A stretch of 64,000 bases of DNA from Roridomyces roridus (Eukaryota; Basidiomycota; Agaricomycetes; Agaricales; Mycenaceae), in the NCBI GenBank assembly GCA_029378245.1, contig JARKIF010000060.1, positions 124,001-188,000 of the forward strand, read 5' to 3'. The first letter of the stretch is position 1; every line of letters starts with the position of its first letter. The notes beneath the pieces are model-generated. The model did not search any database and was not told the DNA's origin. It saw nothing but the letters and a program-made list of their open reading frames with translations. The translations under genes and the position numbers were made by a program. Shown here one piece after another: positions 23,675-34,293 of this stretch.

Positions 23675-26600
23675 ATGGGTGCTCATCTGTACGCCACGAT
23701 TCTTTGCGACCTTCTCTTTAGCCCCACTTTGCGAGTATGGAGTCTCCGCCTTCTGCTCTTGGTGACGCTGGCAGCCTTGATATGCGTGCCCCTCGCTGTA
23801 CAAGTCGCGAAGTGGGTTTTGTACATCTTGTTACCAACATTCGTCCTCATTTTGGTCCATCATGTTGCCTCGTACGTGTGCTTTTCAATGTCGTCTACAA
23901 TCCGACCCACATAGTTTGCACATAGCCTCTTTCGCTGGCCCATTCCCATCCTTGCCTTCGTTGATTTGATATTGGTCTTCCTGGAAAGCTGTGGTGCGTG
24001 ATACTCCTCCCTGGTTGACCGTTTCGCTTCAATGGATCTTGTAGGCGTTGCGGCCGGGTTCTACTTCTCAGCATTGCTACATAGGAATATCTCAGTGTTC
24101 ATATTTATTTGGATCCCCCTGGGGACTTCCGTGCTTCTAACCATGGTATTCCGAACGGCGACAATTCTCCGAGCTCAAGAGCGATTATTTCATCAACGGT
24201 TCGCCTTCCTGGGCGGATGTCCGATCCCCAACCGGCCGTACACTCCCCTGTCCGTTCTTCTCGGTCGATCTGTTAGCCGACCTCTCGTCAGGTGTGTCTC
24301 TGCTTCTCAAAAGTAATGCCTCGGGCTTGACCACTTTCAGAGGCGAATCTTCCATCATCATTACACTCAGAGCAGTTATCCTGAGTTGCCTTGCTCTGGG
24401 ACTTCCCATGGTTGCCGTGTACTTCATTTTCCTCACCCCCATGCACTCGCAAGTGTATACCCGAGATATAGCACTGTCGCGATCGGCTGATTTGGGCGCG
24501 CCTGGTGGCACTGTTGTGTTTGTCCTGGCAAGTAATTTACCTTGGCAACCAAGGAGAGGACACTTACGAGCTCATAGCAATTATTTAACTTTGCAACGTT
24601 GGCGCTAGGGCTCCAACCCGGCCGTTGACGGCGACGGCCGTCATGGGAGGTCGGACGGGCCCCACCCGGCCGTCAGACCATGTTGTGAGGCCTCAAAACG
24701 GCCGGGTGGTACCCGTCAGACCCGTCACGGCCGTCATGACGGGTCGGAGCGGTGACAGCCCGTGCCTCCAGCTAAATCGACCATTAGATTGATGTCAACG
24801 TGATGCCGGCAAGTCAAAATTACGGATTGGTACCCGGGAAGTAGACTCGCTACCAGTACCGTTGGCTCGGCGGCGCAATCTCACTAAGGGGAATTCAAAG
24901 CTGGATATGTAATCAATTGGTTCTTGTATGTACAGATGTTGGTAGAGTTTGGTGTGATGTTTGGTATGTTTGTGTGATTCAGGGCTTGCCGAGCCAACGG
25001 ACTGGGGAACTTGAGACGCTTTGAGCCGGGTCGTGATTTATAAGCGAAAGACTTAGAAAAATTCGACTTCGTCGATTTTGGACCTCTTTAGATTGCCTTG
25101 TATTTAGTCTATTCAGGTACTATACGATACAAAATGACTATTCATCAAGTTTCCCGCCGCCTGAATGACCTATGGTCGCCGCAATTGACGTTGTCAGCGC
25201 CCCGGACCCAGAGAGCCATGTCACGGCTACACGAAAGTCGGCCTTTCTGGCCAATTCCACTCGGGATGCATCCGAGGGGACCAATGGCAGTTGCCCGCGG
25301 CCGTCGATACGGCAGAATTGGACAGAGAGAGGCGCTGAGGGTGTTGGGGACCGGGATAGAGTGGTCAGCATTAGCTCGTGAATTCTGAGGGAAAAGGCCT
25401 GGAGGCGAGCTTGAGGACGGCTTGAGGTCGAAAGGGTAGTGGGGTGAAGTGGTTTGGAAGGGGCTGTAGCACCCCACAGCTCTCAGTGGAAGAACGACGG
25501 TAGTGGGGTGAGATGAAATTCGCTAAGTCCGTGTCACGCTTGGCGTGACTGGGCTGTAACCGGCTCAAGTTTCCCAGCCGCTTCGCTTGACGTGCTCGCC
25601 GGATCAAGCGAAGCGGTTGGTCGCGAGCCTACCCGGGAAGCCTCCAGAACCAGCCAGAACCGCAGTAGTGGGCCATGGGGAAGATTGCCGATGACCCATG
25701 TGTGCTACCCCTGGAGCATCAAGTGATGATGGCAGCTCGGCATGGTTAGTTAGCCGAGGACCCGTCACCACCCGTCATGGCCCGTCGACGGCCGGGAACG
25801 GGTACCCCGTCAGCCAAGGAACCGGACCCGGACCCGGCCGTCAAAATTGTGGCTTCAGAGGGCTGTACGGCCGGGCCGGCACCCGTCGTGACGGCTCGTT
25901 GACCCGTCATTTTGACGGTCGGGTCGGAGCCCTAGTTGGCGCGCCCTTGGGATCATATTCACGTCAACGAATTTTCTGTTACAGGGGACCCGACCCCCTC
26001 CCAGAATTGCTCAGTCGCTGAGCTCGATTCACTGGACTATCCCGATTACAATAGCTATTTTGACGCCGAGGTTCGCCTCGTCGAATGTGCGTCTGGAGAG
26101 CTATTTCGGGGTCTTTCTTTTAATCCCTTTTCTCTGAATGGCCAGGTCCATCCTACCAGTGGACGTCCGTGCTCAGTGTTTCAATGTCTATCGACATCCC
26201 GCCTGGAGTTTTTATTGATGTCATACCGCTTAACGGGCTCCCAGACGTATCAGACGCAGGAAACCCAAACGCACCGCAGATAAACCTGAAACCAGTGAGC
26301 CTCGCCTCGGGTAGCCATCTTTTCGGGAAGATCCTTTGGACGCAACGGGAGACGTTCTCGCGGGTCTTCGCTGGGTTGCGCACCATAAGTTTGCCCCCTT
26401 CACACCCCATGTAGTTGAACGGTTCTCTCCAGGGTCTCTTGCCATTGTACACCGCTGAGATGGTGGGTTTGGGGACTTATCCGTCCGCTGCAGCCAATGC
26501 GACTAGCAACAGTGACACTGCAACCCTGTTCTTATACCAGCCGTACGTAAATGCGCAGACGCTACAGCAGGATACTACCGACGCCACGCCACTCTCCGGC

Positions 26601-27131
26601 CTTGCCACCTTCGGTGGTTTCTGGACTTTTGTCAACGGCGCATTCGCACTGTTGTTCGGCGCCAACATTGTGTACTTCGCGTCAGGTGGGTCTCAAGTCA
26701 TACGCCTCCCCACTCATTTTCTCACTGTACTTCGCTGCCATCTAGGACGGAGACCACTGTCCGCGCTTGGAATCATCCACGTCTTCCAGCGGACAAAGCT
26801 GGAGAAGCAATGGCATGCAGATTTCCCCGCCTTGCATACCGAGGGTGGTCTTCCGGGCTCAGAGTCCGCCGGGATCGTCGCATTCATCCGCGAGCGGCTT
26901 ATCGACGTTGGGGAGACTCTTCCTGATGGTGATCATGACCCGTCAAAGAGCGCGGTAGACCACCTTGAAAGCCTTCGATCTACGCCGGAAGTTAGAACAA
27001 GTTTAATGGTAGAGGAGTCGGGAGTCATTCCGAGGGAGGATGAGGATGAGGAGTCGAAGGTCCAAGGGATTCCGTTGAGCGAGAAGAATTTGACCTGGCG
27101 CATGTGTGATGTGCGTGCCGAAATAGTCTGA
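23675..27131 (+). pseudogene. Membrane protein array copy C, disrupted by a transposable element
   Basis: Same family as copy A and closest to it. Three independent defects are visible. First, an hAT-like element (24606-25934) sits inside the exon that opens the ectodomain; translation through the element stops within about ten codons. Second, the splice donor after the sixth coding exon reads ATAAGT (26385) where A has GTAAGT and B has GTGAGT. Third, the start codon aligned with A, B and D is ACG (about 23693); an in-frame ATG at 23675 might still serve. One intron has a GC donor (24531), shared with copy D. The tail ends normally at 27131. The copy is best treated as dead. Confidence 0.85.
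24606..25934. mobile_element. Non-autonomous hAT-like element inserted in membrane gene C
   Basis: A 1329-bp element with terminal inverted repeats beginning TAGGGCTCC(A/G)ACCCG(G/A)CCGT, about 19 of 21 positions matching. It is flanked by a perfect 8-bp target duplication GTTGGCGC (24598-24605 and 25935-25942). The outer 150-250 bp on both sides are filled with short inverted copies of CCCGTCA/TGACGGG and ACGGCCG, resembling the dense subterminal repeats of the element at 1107-1733 but with a different word. No transposase frame is present in the centre. Because the TSD is perfect, the insertion is probably recent. Confidence 0.9.
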
Positions 27132-27531
27132 ATTTTGTTCATTTGGGCGGATAGTACTAGAGTATTTAGAAAATGTAATACACGCAACGAAGAATCGGAC
27201 AACGAATTGGTTGGCACCGAGGGATCAGCATCGCAGAAATTTAAATTGTCCACGGCCAAGCGAGTGTGGCGAAATCTGAGCAGAAATTGAGTATGTACTT
27301 CGAAGTATGTACTATTATCATAGTATCCAGCAATCATTTTTCGTGGGTAGCTTCAGACTGGGAGTCTGGGACTGGGCCTCATCCAATCTTCTTTGGACCT
27401 ATACATATCGTGAATTTATACAAATAATTTAGGAAATATGTATCGCGCACTCCTAGGTCCGCAAAGAGCTGTATCAAATCAGTAATGGGCACACAAGTAC
27501 TGTCCACCCGAATGTGCACATTGTGCAGAAG
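27132..27531. other. Intergenic region between converging copies C and D
   Basis: The first 180 bp repeat the 3' flank of copy B. The rest is A/T-richer and without genes. Confidence 0.6.
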
Positions 27532-28789
27532 TCAGACCATTTCGGCCTGCGCATCCTGCATGCGCCAGGCCAAATTCTTCTCGATCAGCGGACTCTCTTC
27601 CACATTGGCCTCGTGACCGTGCTCCAAACTGGTCCCACTCGGATGGACCTGGATACTCAGAGAAAAAGAATTAGAAGAAAAATCACCGAGGTACTTTCCG
27701 GACGCACATATCCAGACCACGTAAAATCCTTGCACAGTGCCAGAGCCAAACGCAGGACCATCGGCTTGATCTTCGACTGAGCAGTTGTGGGAGACAGAGC
27801 TCGCGCTGGTTGTAATGGAAAATTTGTTGACGGTATAGACCGGCGAGGCCCACCCCAACAAGGGCCCCAAAGGGAAGATTTCCTACGACCCTGTGAGCGT
27901 CCTCTCCTCGACCGGCAAGGTGAATGACTTGCCAAAACAAACGTAGTTTGACCAGAAGGAAATCCCACATTTAGAGATTCCTTCAATGCTATATTTCGGG
28001 TATAGACTTGCGAGCGCATGGGGGTGAAGAAGATGAAGTACACCGCAACTATAGGAAGTCCCACAGCAACGCAGCTCAGGATGACCGCTCTGAGCATAAT
28101 GATGATGGTAGATTCTCCCCTAACATTGGTTGAGCAAGAGACAGAGTCCCCATTGAAAAACGGGTTCTGCTGACCTGACCAGAGGTCTGTCAACCGATCG
28201 GTTGAGAATAATTGACACGGGAGTGTACGGCCGGCCGAGGGTTGGGCATCCGCCCAGGAACGCGAACCGTTGACGAAAGAATCGGTCTTTAGCCCGAATC
28301 ATGGTGGCGGTACGGAATATAACTGAGAGAAACATGGAGATGGCCAGGAGAATGAGAAAACTCTCGAAGGCTGGGCCAAAAATGTCTTCTGCTGCACCCA
28401 CCCCAATTTTGCAGACCACGAAACTTGCCACCATCCCTGTGGAATCCATTGAACCAAAGCATAACAAGGAGGAGCATCACGTACCACAGGTTTCCAAGGA
28501 GACCAACATCCAGTCAACAAGGGCGAGAATAGGAATCGGCCATTCGAAGAGGCTGGGTGCAAAACAAATGAAATGTGCGAACAAGGCTGAAAGGCGCACG
28601 TACTCACAATCCGACATGATGCACTACAGTGAAGCCGAAAATCGGTGAAAAGATGTCCATCAACGGTCCCGGGCCCCACGCCCGAGTCTCAATGCCCAGG
28701 GATACCCAGGCCGCAAGCGTCACCAAGAGCAGAATTCGGAGATTCCACACTCGCAGGGAGGGGTTAAAGAGAGGGTTGGGAAGAAACAT
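27532..28789 (-). pseudogene. Membrane protein array copy D, inverted and internally deleted
   Basis: Same family as A-C on the minus strand, starting MFLPNPLFNPSLRVW. The six N-terminal helices and the first part of the ectodomain are present (VNKFSITTSAS, HNCSVEDQ). Shortly after the intron that splits the conserved Cys-Pro codon pair (27656-27710), about 250 codons are missing, including the last helix. Sequence resumes only at the C-terminal ESPLIEKNLAWRMQDAQAEMV. The two sides of the deletion are not in the same frame. The copy is therefore most likely a pseudogene, although a shortened protein from the first six helices is conceivable. It shares the unusual GC donor with copy C. Confidence 0.8.
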
Positions 28790-28874
28790 GTCGCACAGAT
28801 GAGCACCCGTTCCACGCTTTTTATGTCTGGAGATTGGAACAGCTTTTAAATTCAAGGTGAGGGAGATCTTGGAA

Positions 28875-29078
28875 GGCGGGAGGTCAACTAGATGGTTGCT
28901 GGCCACGTATAGATCCTGAGAGACGGAGAGGCCATTGCCTACGGCAGCGTCAACACCCGCACCGAGCGACTCAAGAGAGGCCTTCCGAGAACAGGGGAGA
29001 CACCTTGAATGCGGTGAGTTCCAGAGGAGGGCGGGAGGACAACTAGATGGTTGCTGGCCACGTATAGATCCTGAGAGA
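28875..29078. repeat. Direct repeat of about 49 bp
   Basis: A block containing CTAGATGGTTGCTGGCCACG and TATAGATCCTGAGAGA occurs at 28875-28924 and again at 29030-29078 with one or two differences, 155 bp apart. It lies upstream of copy D. No known element is recognised. Confidence 0.85.
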
Positions 29079-29870
29079 ATTCCTGTGATATAGTGCGTTG
29101 AGTCTTGACCGAATTTAGGCGAAGGAACATCATTGGTGTACGAGGAAAATTCGAGAGGCTGCACCTGTTAGCCGCCAGAATGTTCTGTTAGATCTCTTGC
29201 CGCCCGCTCAGATCTAGGATTTAAAGCAGGCCACTGGTGCTCCACTTCAAGACGAACCTTGAGGGCCCTATTCTGCACGAATGGCGGAATACGAGCCCCG
29301 AGGAACTGTCCAGGAGTCGGGAGAGATGGAGCTATATCGAGCACTCGAGATGCATCATGCACGGAACGGAAAGTCGCCGCGGTTTGGAGCTCAGGCGGAC
29401 CGTGCACCTGCTGGCAGGGGCAAGTTCAAGTTAGGCTGGTAAGAGATACAGAGTCCCGAAAAAGTTTGAAGAGCGTCAGCGTGCCAGCCTTGGAAGGGCG
29501 GATGAGGGAGGGAAGTTGGAAGCTATTATGTAAGCCTGTCATCTTTATTTGGCCACCATGCCTCCATTGTTTGGACACCTTCCGCATCAATGATCAGCGG
29601 CAGCGTCGGGAGTCGGCAGAAGGTGGCGGAAGGGGTCCTGCGTGCTTCCTCGAGGTTTAACGTTCAATTTAGGCTTTCAAGCTTGCTGGACGTGGAGAAG
29701 AGAGGGCGTCGATACGATCTCAAAGCTCAAATGCTCCGTCTCCAGCCGAATATTTGCGGCCAGGACCCAGGTTTTTCGCTCACGGTTCACCGCTGCCGTG
29801 GTTTTCGACGTGGCAACTTAGTGCGTGGATGCCAACTCGTTCGTCGCCGTGGATATTACCCTGAAGAGGA
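29079..29870. other. Intergenic region
   Basis: Short frames only and no family resemblance. No repeat structure noted. Confidence 0.5.
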
Positions 29871-29986
29871 GGACAATGGAGCCATCACTTTTGATGGCCA
29901 TTGTCCCAATTAGGAAGGCCGGCAAACATCACCCATTGTCCTCCGCCACGACACACCGGACAATGGCGACCCACCACAGTTATAAA
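29871..29986 (+). promoter_or_regulatory. Promoter with four copies of GGACAATGG and a TATA box
   Basis: The 9-mer GGACAATGG occurs at 29871-29879 and 29958-29966. Its exact complement CCATTGTCC occurs at 29898-29906 and 29933-29941. A TATAAA follows at 29981, about 98 bp before the start codon of the Ser/Pro-rich protein gene. The ACAATGG core is the kind of site bound by HMG-box proteins, so an HMG-type regulator is a plausible but unproven reader. Confidence 0.65.
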
Positions 29987-30078
29987 GGGAGCACTGTGAG
30001 AGTCACATTCCGTCGTCCCCGCCAAAGACCTCTTCTGATCTACTCTGCTCGTCTTCGTTTTCGTTTTCGTTTCGCGAC

Positions 30079-31824
30079 ATGAGTTGTACGTTCTCCCTCC
30101 CTCCTCCCCGCCCTCCCGGACTGGAGTAGACTGGACTGACTGACGGGTGTTATAGTATCGTCCTACCTGAAGCGTCAATCGCTCGTCACCCGCCTCCGCA
30201 AAAGCAGCGTCCCGACGCCTGCCTCTCTTACGAGTATCGAAGAAGAGTCTCTCCCCACCAAAAAGCAGCGCCGGCATGAGACGTCCAGCGAATCCGACAG
30301 CAGTAGCAGCAGCAGCAGTGGTGAGGAAAGCAGTGGCCTTCCCACTACACCCACGTCGATGGACACCTCTTGCGACGACGACTTTTACGCCGTCCACGCA
30401 GCGGGCTTTTTGACCCTCGCCGAGCCCTCGTCGCCCGCCTCGTCCATCCTCTCCCCCACCACCCGTGATTCTGCCATACTCCCCGAGTCCTTGCTTATCC
30501 GCCCGTGCGAGCAACTGGACCCTGCCTATGGCCGCCCGAGCTTGTACCGCTCCATACGCTTGCCCTCGCGCGCGCCTCCGCCTCCACCCATCGTCACGGC
30601 GCCCAACTTTTGCTACCCCACCACGCTCCGCCCATTGCCCCGGACACGGATACCGTCTGATGTCACTGTGAGCGACTTTGGAGCACCGTCTTCCTCTGGT
30701 GCGTTTGCTGCTTCTTTCCCTCTTCGTTTACTGACACTTCCGTAGCCTCTGGCAGCAGCCTCGATGCCCTCCTCTCACCCCCTCCCCCACACTTCCCCTC
30801 CGAGTCTCAGGGCATCCCGTCTGACGTGTCTTATGAGGAAGACGACGAGGGCGACTGGGAGGACCAGGACTGTGAGGTGGCTTACGATGAGATCCCTCTC
30901 TCCCCCATCCCCGGCCTGATCGCTCCCTCACCCGTGATTACACTGTCTCTGAGCGCCGTCTCGGAAGAGGAGGAGCACAGTGCCTTCCCAGTATCGCCCT
31001 TCTCCGAGTCGGAGCCTTCTCCATCTTCCTCCTCCCCAGCGCCTTCAGATCCCTGGGCATTCTCCCAAACTCCATCATCTCCCCACGTCCCACCCTGCGA
31101 CCCCAACCACCTCTTCCCGCCCTCCCCCGAGCTCCGCTCTCGCTGGTCCTCCTCCACCCTCTCCTCCATGCACTCTGCCCACGCCACGACGTCGCCCAAG
31201 ACCTTCTCCTTTGCGCGCGCAAGGCGGTACCTCCCTTCGCCCAAATCCCCACTTTCCCCTTCCTCCTCCCCGTCACCGTCGCCCCCCAAACGCAGTGCCC
31301 GCGTAGGCGGTATGATGTCCAAGCGCGGCAAACCCAAGCTCAAGCCGCTCACCGTGGCGGACGTTCGTGTCGTCCGGCCCGATGCTGCTGTTGCTGTACC
31401 CGAGCCCGAGGATGTGTTTGCCAGTGTGCCGCTCACACCTGCCCCAGCCGCGCACTCGGTGTCGTTTGCACTTCCCCCGCCTCCCCCGGTGACGAGTCCG
31501 TATTCGGCTACGGCGCAATATGCCGTCTACCCTCCTCCTCCTCCATCTACATTTTCATCCTCATCTCCCCCGTCCTCCGCTTCAGCGTACTACGCCTACA
31601 CACCCTCCACACCCTCCCCCGCCCTCGCCAAAGCATACATAACCCAACGGTCCCCGAGACGCAGACGGGCTGCGTCGAATTTGTCTTTGGCGCCGGTGTC
31701 TGCGTGGAGTAGCAGTGGGAGTAGCAGTGCGGGGAGTGATGCTGGGAGTGAGTGTAGTAGTGTGGCGAGTGCGGCGAGTGGGTTGAGGAGGAAGCCGATT
31801 CCGGTGGAGATGTTTTTGCGGTGA
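30079..31824 (+). CDS. Disordered Ser/Pro-rich protein
   Basis: 542 residues from exons 30079-30085, 30156-30698 and 30746-31824; all frames join. The first exon is only 7 nt (ATG plus one and a third codons). The start is supported by the TATA box and by the immediate good donor GTACGT. The product has a basic N-terminal stretch (LKRQSLVTRLRKS), a run of Ser and acidic residues, an acidic block (EEDDEGDWEDQD), several poly-Pro stretches (PPPPP), a basic patch (SPRRRRAA) and a conserved-looking C-terminus RRKPIPVEMFLR. It is predicted to be almost wholly disordered with no enzyme motif, perhaps a regulatory or scaffold protein. I do not recognise a named family. Confidence 0.75.
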
Positions 31825-33084
31825 TGATTTTCACGACGACGACCACGACGAAATGACGGATATGATACAGATACGCGCTAGATGCATACATAATGATTTT
31901 TGGATTTCTTTTTTGTAGCCATAGATATGCAGTTCTTGCAGTGCAATAAATTATTACTTCGCTCATCTTCCTGAAGACTAAGTGGGCAAGGAAAGATCAT
32001 GGCCGAGGGGACAGCCTAGAGAGTTATCAGCCGTGGATCGAGAGACGATGAGCAGGTGGAGGACTCGCCACGATACCAGTAATAGAGACGAGCCAGGAGG
32101 TGGAGAGTAAGACGCCAGCCGCCAAGAGGATTACGGCAGAGGAGGCAAGAGCGGCAAAGTCTGGACTTGAAGACGGGTGTGAGTGAGCGACGAACGATCA
32201 TCGCGTCCTCTAGCTACTGGAGGAGATGCGAAAGGGGATGTAAACGGAGTGGTCGAGTCGAGATGAATAAGCGATCAGCTCGCGAGCCTGGAGATGGTAT
32301 GAGCTGGATACGAGAGGGAGAGAAGGCTTTGTATCGAGAACGTACCTTGGCCTAAGAAACTCGGTGTGCCTTCACGGCGCCTCCCCTTTTTGAAGTCCAC
32401 GAGAATCTGACGAAAGCCAGCCGTGGATTCGCTGCCGAAACGCAGTCTATGGCTCTTCAAAGGACTAGACGCTTTCTTTAACCACAAATCGGGCGCGGTA
32501 AGGGCGAGTCGGACGCACCTGAATATCCGACTCTGAGATCTGCAAGCACCGCCTTTTACAATGAGACCGGGCACAGCGAGTGAGATGGTACCGGTACGAT
32601 AGGGAGAGAGTCCAAGGGTGAGAGAGGATAGGCGACGCATCTTCGTCCATCCCGAGTGAATATGGAGGTGGGGAATAGCCAGGAGCTTCCAAGGCATGTA
32701 CTATGGCCAGATATTCTGGAGGTAGGCGAGGCTCGGGTAGAGGCACATCCTAGAGTCGAGAGAGAGAGAGAGAAACCACGATTTGAGGCTCCTCCGGCGG
32801 TGAAGACATGGAGGGAAGAGCCAAGAAATTGATGGAATGCCACTCGCTCTTCACCTCCTCCTCCTCATCGCTCCTTCCTTCATGCTTCAGGCTTCAAGAT
32901 GCAAAGAAAGCAGGCAATTATAAGTTACAACACACGACAAGTGAAAGTACAATTATGGTACACTCCGTGGGCTTTGCTCGCCCCAACTCGCCTCATGCGG
33001 TCAAAAACGCGTCTCTCCTCAAAGCATTGAATGTCCTGCGCCCTGCTTCTGTACAGTGTACTGGCGCCATCCCTTCGAGGGCCT
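31825..33084. other. Left part of segmental duplication unit 1, no intact gene
   Basis: From about 32500 the sequence matches 51080-51400 in part: both contain a CCTGGA(G/A)-GCGAGGCTCG-GTAGAGG block and a CGAGTC(G/A)GACGCACCT block that reads on the minus strand as an exon end with donor GTGCGT. Frames on both copies are broken, so a decayed minus-strand gene is likely. From 32800 to 33080 similarity to 51735-52010 is strong (GGTGAAGACATGGAGGGAAG, AGATGCAAAGAAAGCAGGC) but non-coding. Confidence 0.55.
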
Positions 33085-34293
33085 CTATTGGCCCTCGACT
33101 GCACTGTCGACCGCTCGCAACAGATCGAGGATATCCTCCAACGTCTCGCAATACTCGTCCCGCATCTCCTGTGCCGAATCCCAGGTCTGAGGTCCGGCAA
33201 GCGCGCCCTCCTCGATGACCAAATGGTCCCAGGAGTTGCGGGCGGCCTTGTCTGCGTTGGTGGCCTCGACATCGGATTCCTCGGTCGCATTCTCTTGCTG
33301 CCCCCAGACGACGAATAACTCTGACGCAGAGTCGCTCGACGCCGTCCAAGAGCCAAACTCCGATTCGGTGTCGTTCTCATCTGCTAGGCTGCTCTCCCCC
33401 TCCTGAAGAAAAGCGAAGAAATAGTCGTACAGGGTGCCAGCCTTTAAAGCCTCCATGGCTTTGACTCGTTCCGCAGCGTCCTCCTCCAGCTTGTCCAACC
33501 TCTGCTTCATACCAGGAGCGAGGAGCTCGTCGGCGAGCGCCTGGCCGTACATCTCGGCTTCGGGTGACTGCGGGTACCACCAGTCCATGCCATCCGAGCC
33601 CCCGTCCGAGCTCGCACTCAAGCTGCCGTACGAAGAAGCTACCGACGGAGCACGCGAATCGCCACTGCCGACTGCGTCCGCCACCCGCGAGCTGTCGGTG
33701 GCGGACCTTGTCACCATGTGCCGCTCGTTCACGCCGCAGGTCCCGACGACACCTTCAGCCTCTGCCTTCTCCTCCTCGTCATGGTTCTCCGCCTCGGTAG
33801 GCACGACAGCGTTGGTCAAGCTCCCGAGTGGCACGCGGGAATGGGCCTCCACGGAGGGCACAAAGGGAAAAACGATGTCCGTCCCGGTCAACTGTGCAAT
33901 CCTGAGGGCTTCGAGCAGGCGGGTCGAATGGGTCTCTAGGGGGCACGGCTGCGGGAACACGATATCGGTTCCCGTAAACTGTGCGGTCCTGAGGGCGTCG
34001 AGGAGGCGCGTCCCCAGGATTTCGTGCATCAGGGGAGATGCCTGCCTGGGGCTGGCGAGGTCTTGGTGGAGCGCATGCCCGGGAAGTTGGTTCTCCCAGT
34101 GCCCTCGGAGAGTGCTCACGGTGGCAGGGAGAGAGGAAGGCGTGAGTACGTTGTTGGTGGCATAGGCCGTCGGGTGTGCGGTGATGAAGGACGCGTGAGC
34201 GTTGGAGCTAGTGCCGGGGGAGGAGGGGCGCAGTGCGGGAAAGGTGTAGCGAAAGAAGAGGGAGGACGGGAAATTGGTGTAGGCTTGGGCCAT
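33085..34293 (-). CDS. Unrecognised ~400-aa protein, unit 1 copy
   Basis: A single-exon frame of 402 codons starting at MAQAYTNFP, the start that matches the paralogue at 52012-53247. I do not recognise the family. Visible features are a low-complexity N-terminus, two imperfect internal repeats built on LLEALRTAQ-TGTDIVFP, an acidic Ser-rich middle, a predicted helical segment (ADELLAPGMKQRLDKLEEDA) and a conserved C-terminal half ending DYCETLEDILDLLRAVDSAVEGQ-like. No signal peptide or membrane helix is seen. Conservation of the C-terminal half between the two copies supports a real protein. Confidence 0.7.
   Translation of the reverse strand: MAQAYTNFPSSLFFRYTFPALRPSSPGTSSNAHASFITAHPTAYATNNVLTPSSLPATVSTLRGHWENQLPGHALHQDLASPRQASPLMHEILGTRLLDALRTAQFTGTDIVFPQPCPLETHSTRLLEALRIAQLTGTDIVFPFVPSVEAHSRVPLGSLTNAVVPTEAENHDEEEKAEAEGVVGTCGVNERHMVTRSATDSSRVADAVGSGDSRAPSVASSYGSLSASSDGGSDGMDWWYPQSPEAEMYGQALADELLAPGMKQRLDKLEEDAAERVKAMEALKAGTLYDYFFAFLQEGESSLADENDTESEFGSWTASSDSASELFVVWGQQENATEESDVEATNADKAARNSWDHLVIEEGALAGPQTWDSAQEMRDEYCETLEDILDLLRAVDSAVEGQ

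Noticed and set aside
30885..31436. Minus-strand frames opposite the Ser/Pro-rich protein gene.
   Set aside because: They are low-complexity Gly/Glu/Arg shadows of the proline- and serine-rich coding strand.
33434..34165. A 243-codon plus-strand frame opposite the ~400-aa protein.
   Set aside because: It is the antisense shadow of a codon-biased GC-rich gene; the same shadow appears opposite the unit 2 copy (52343-53026).
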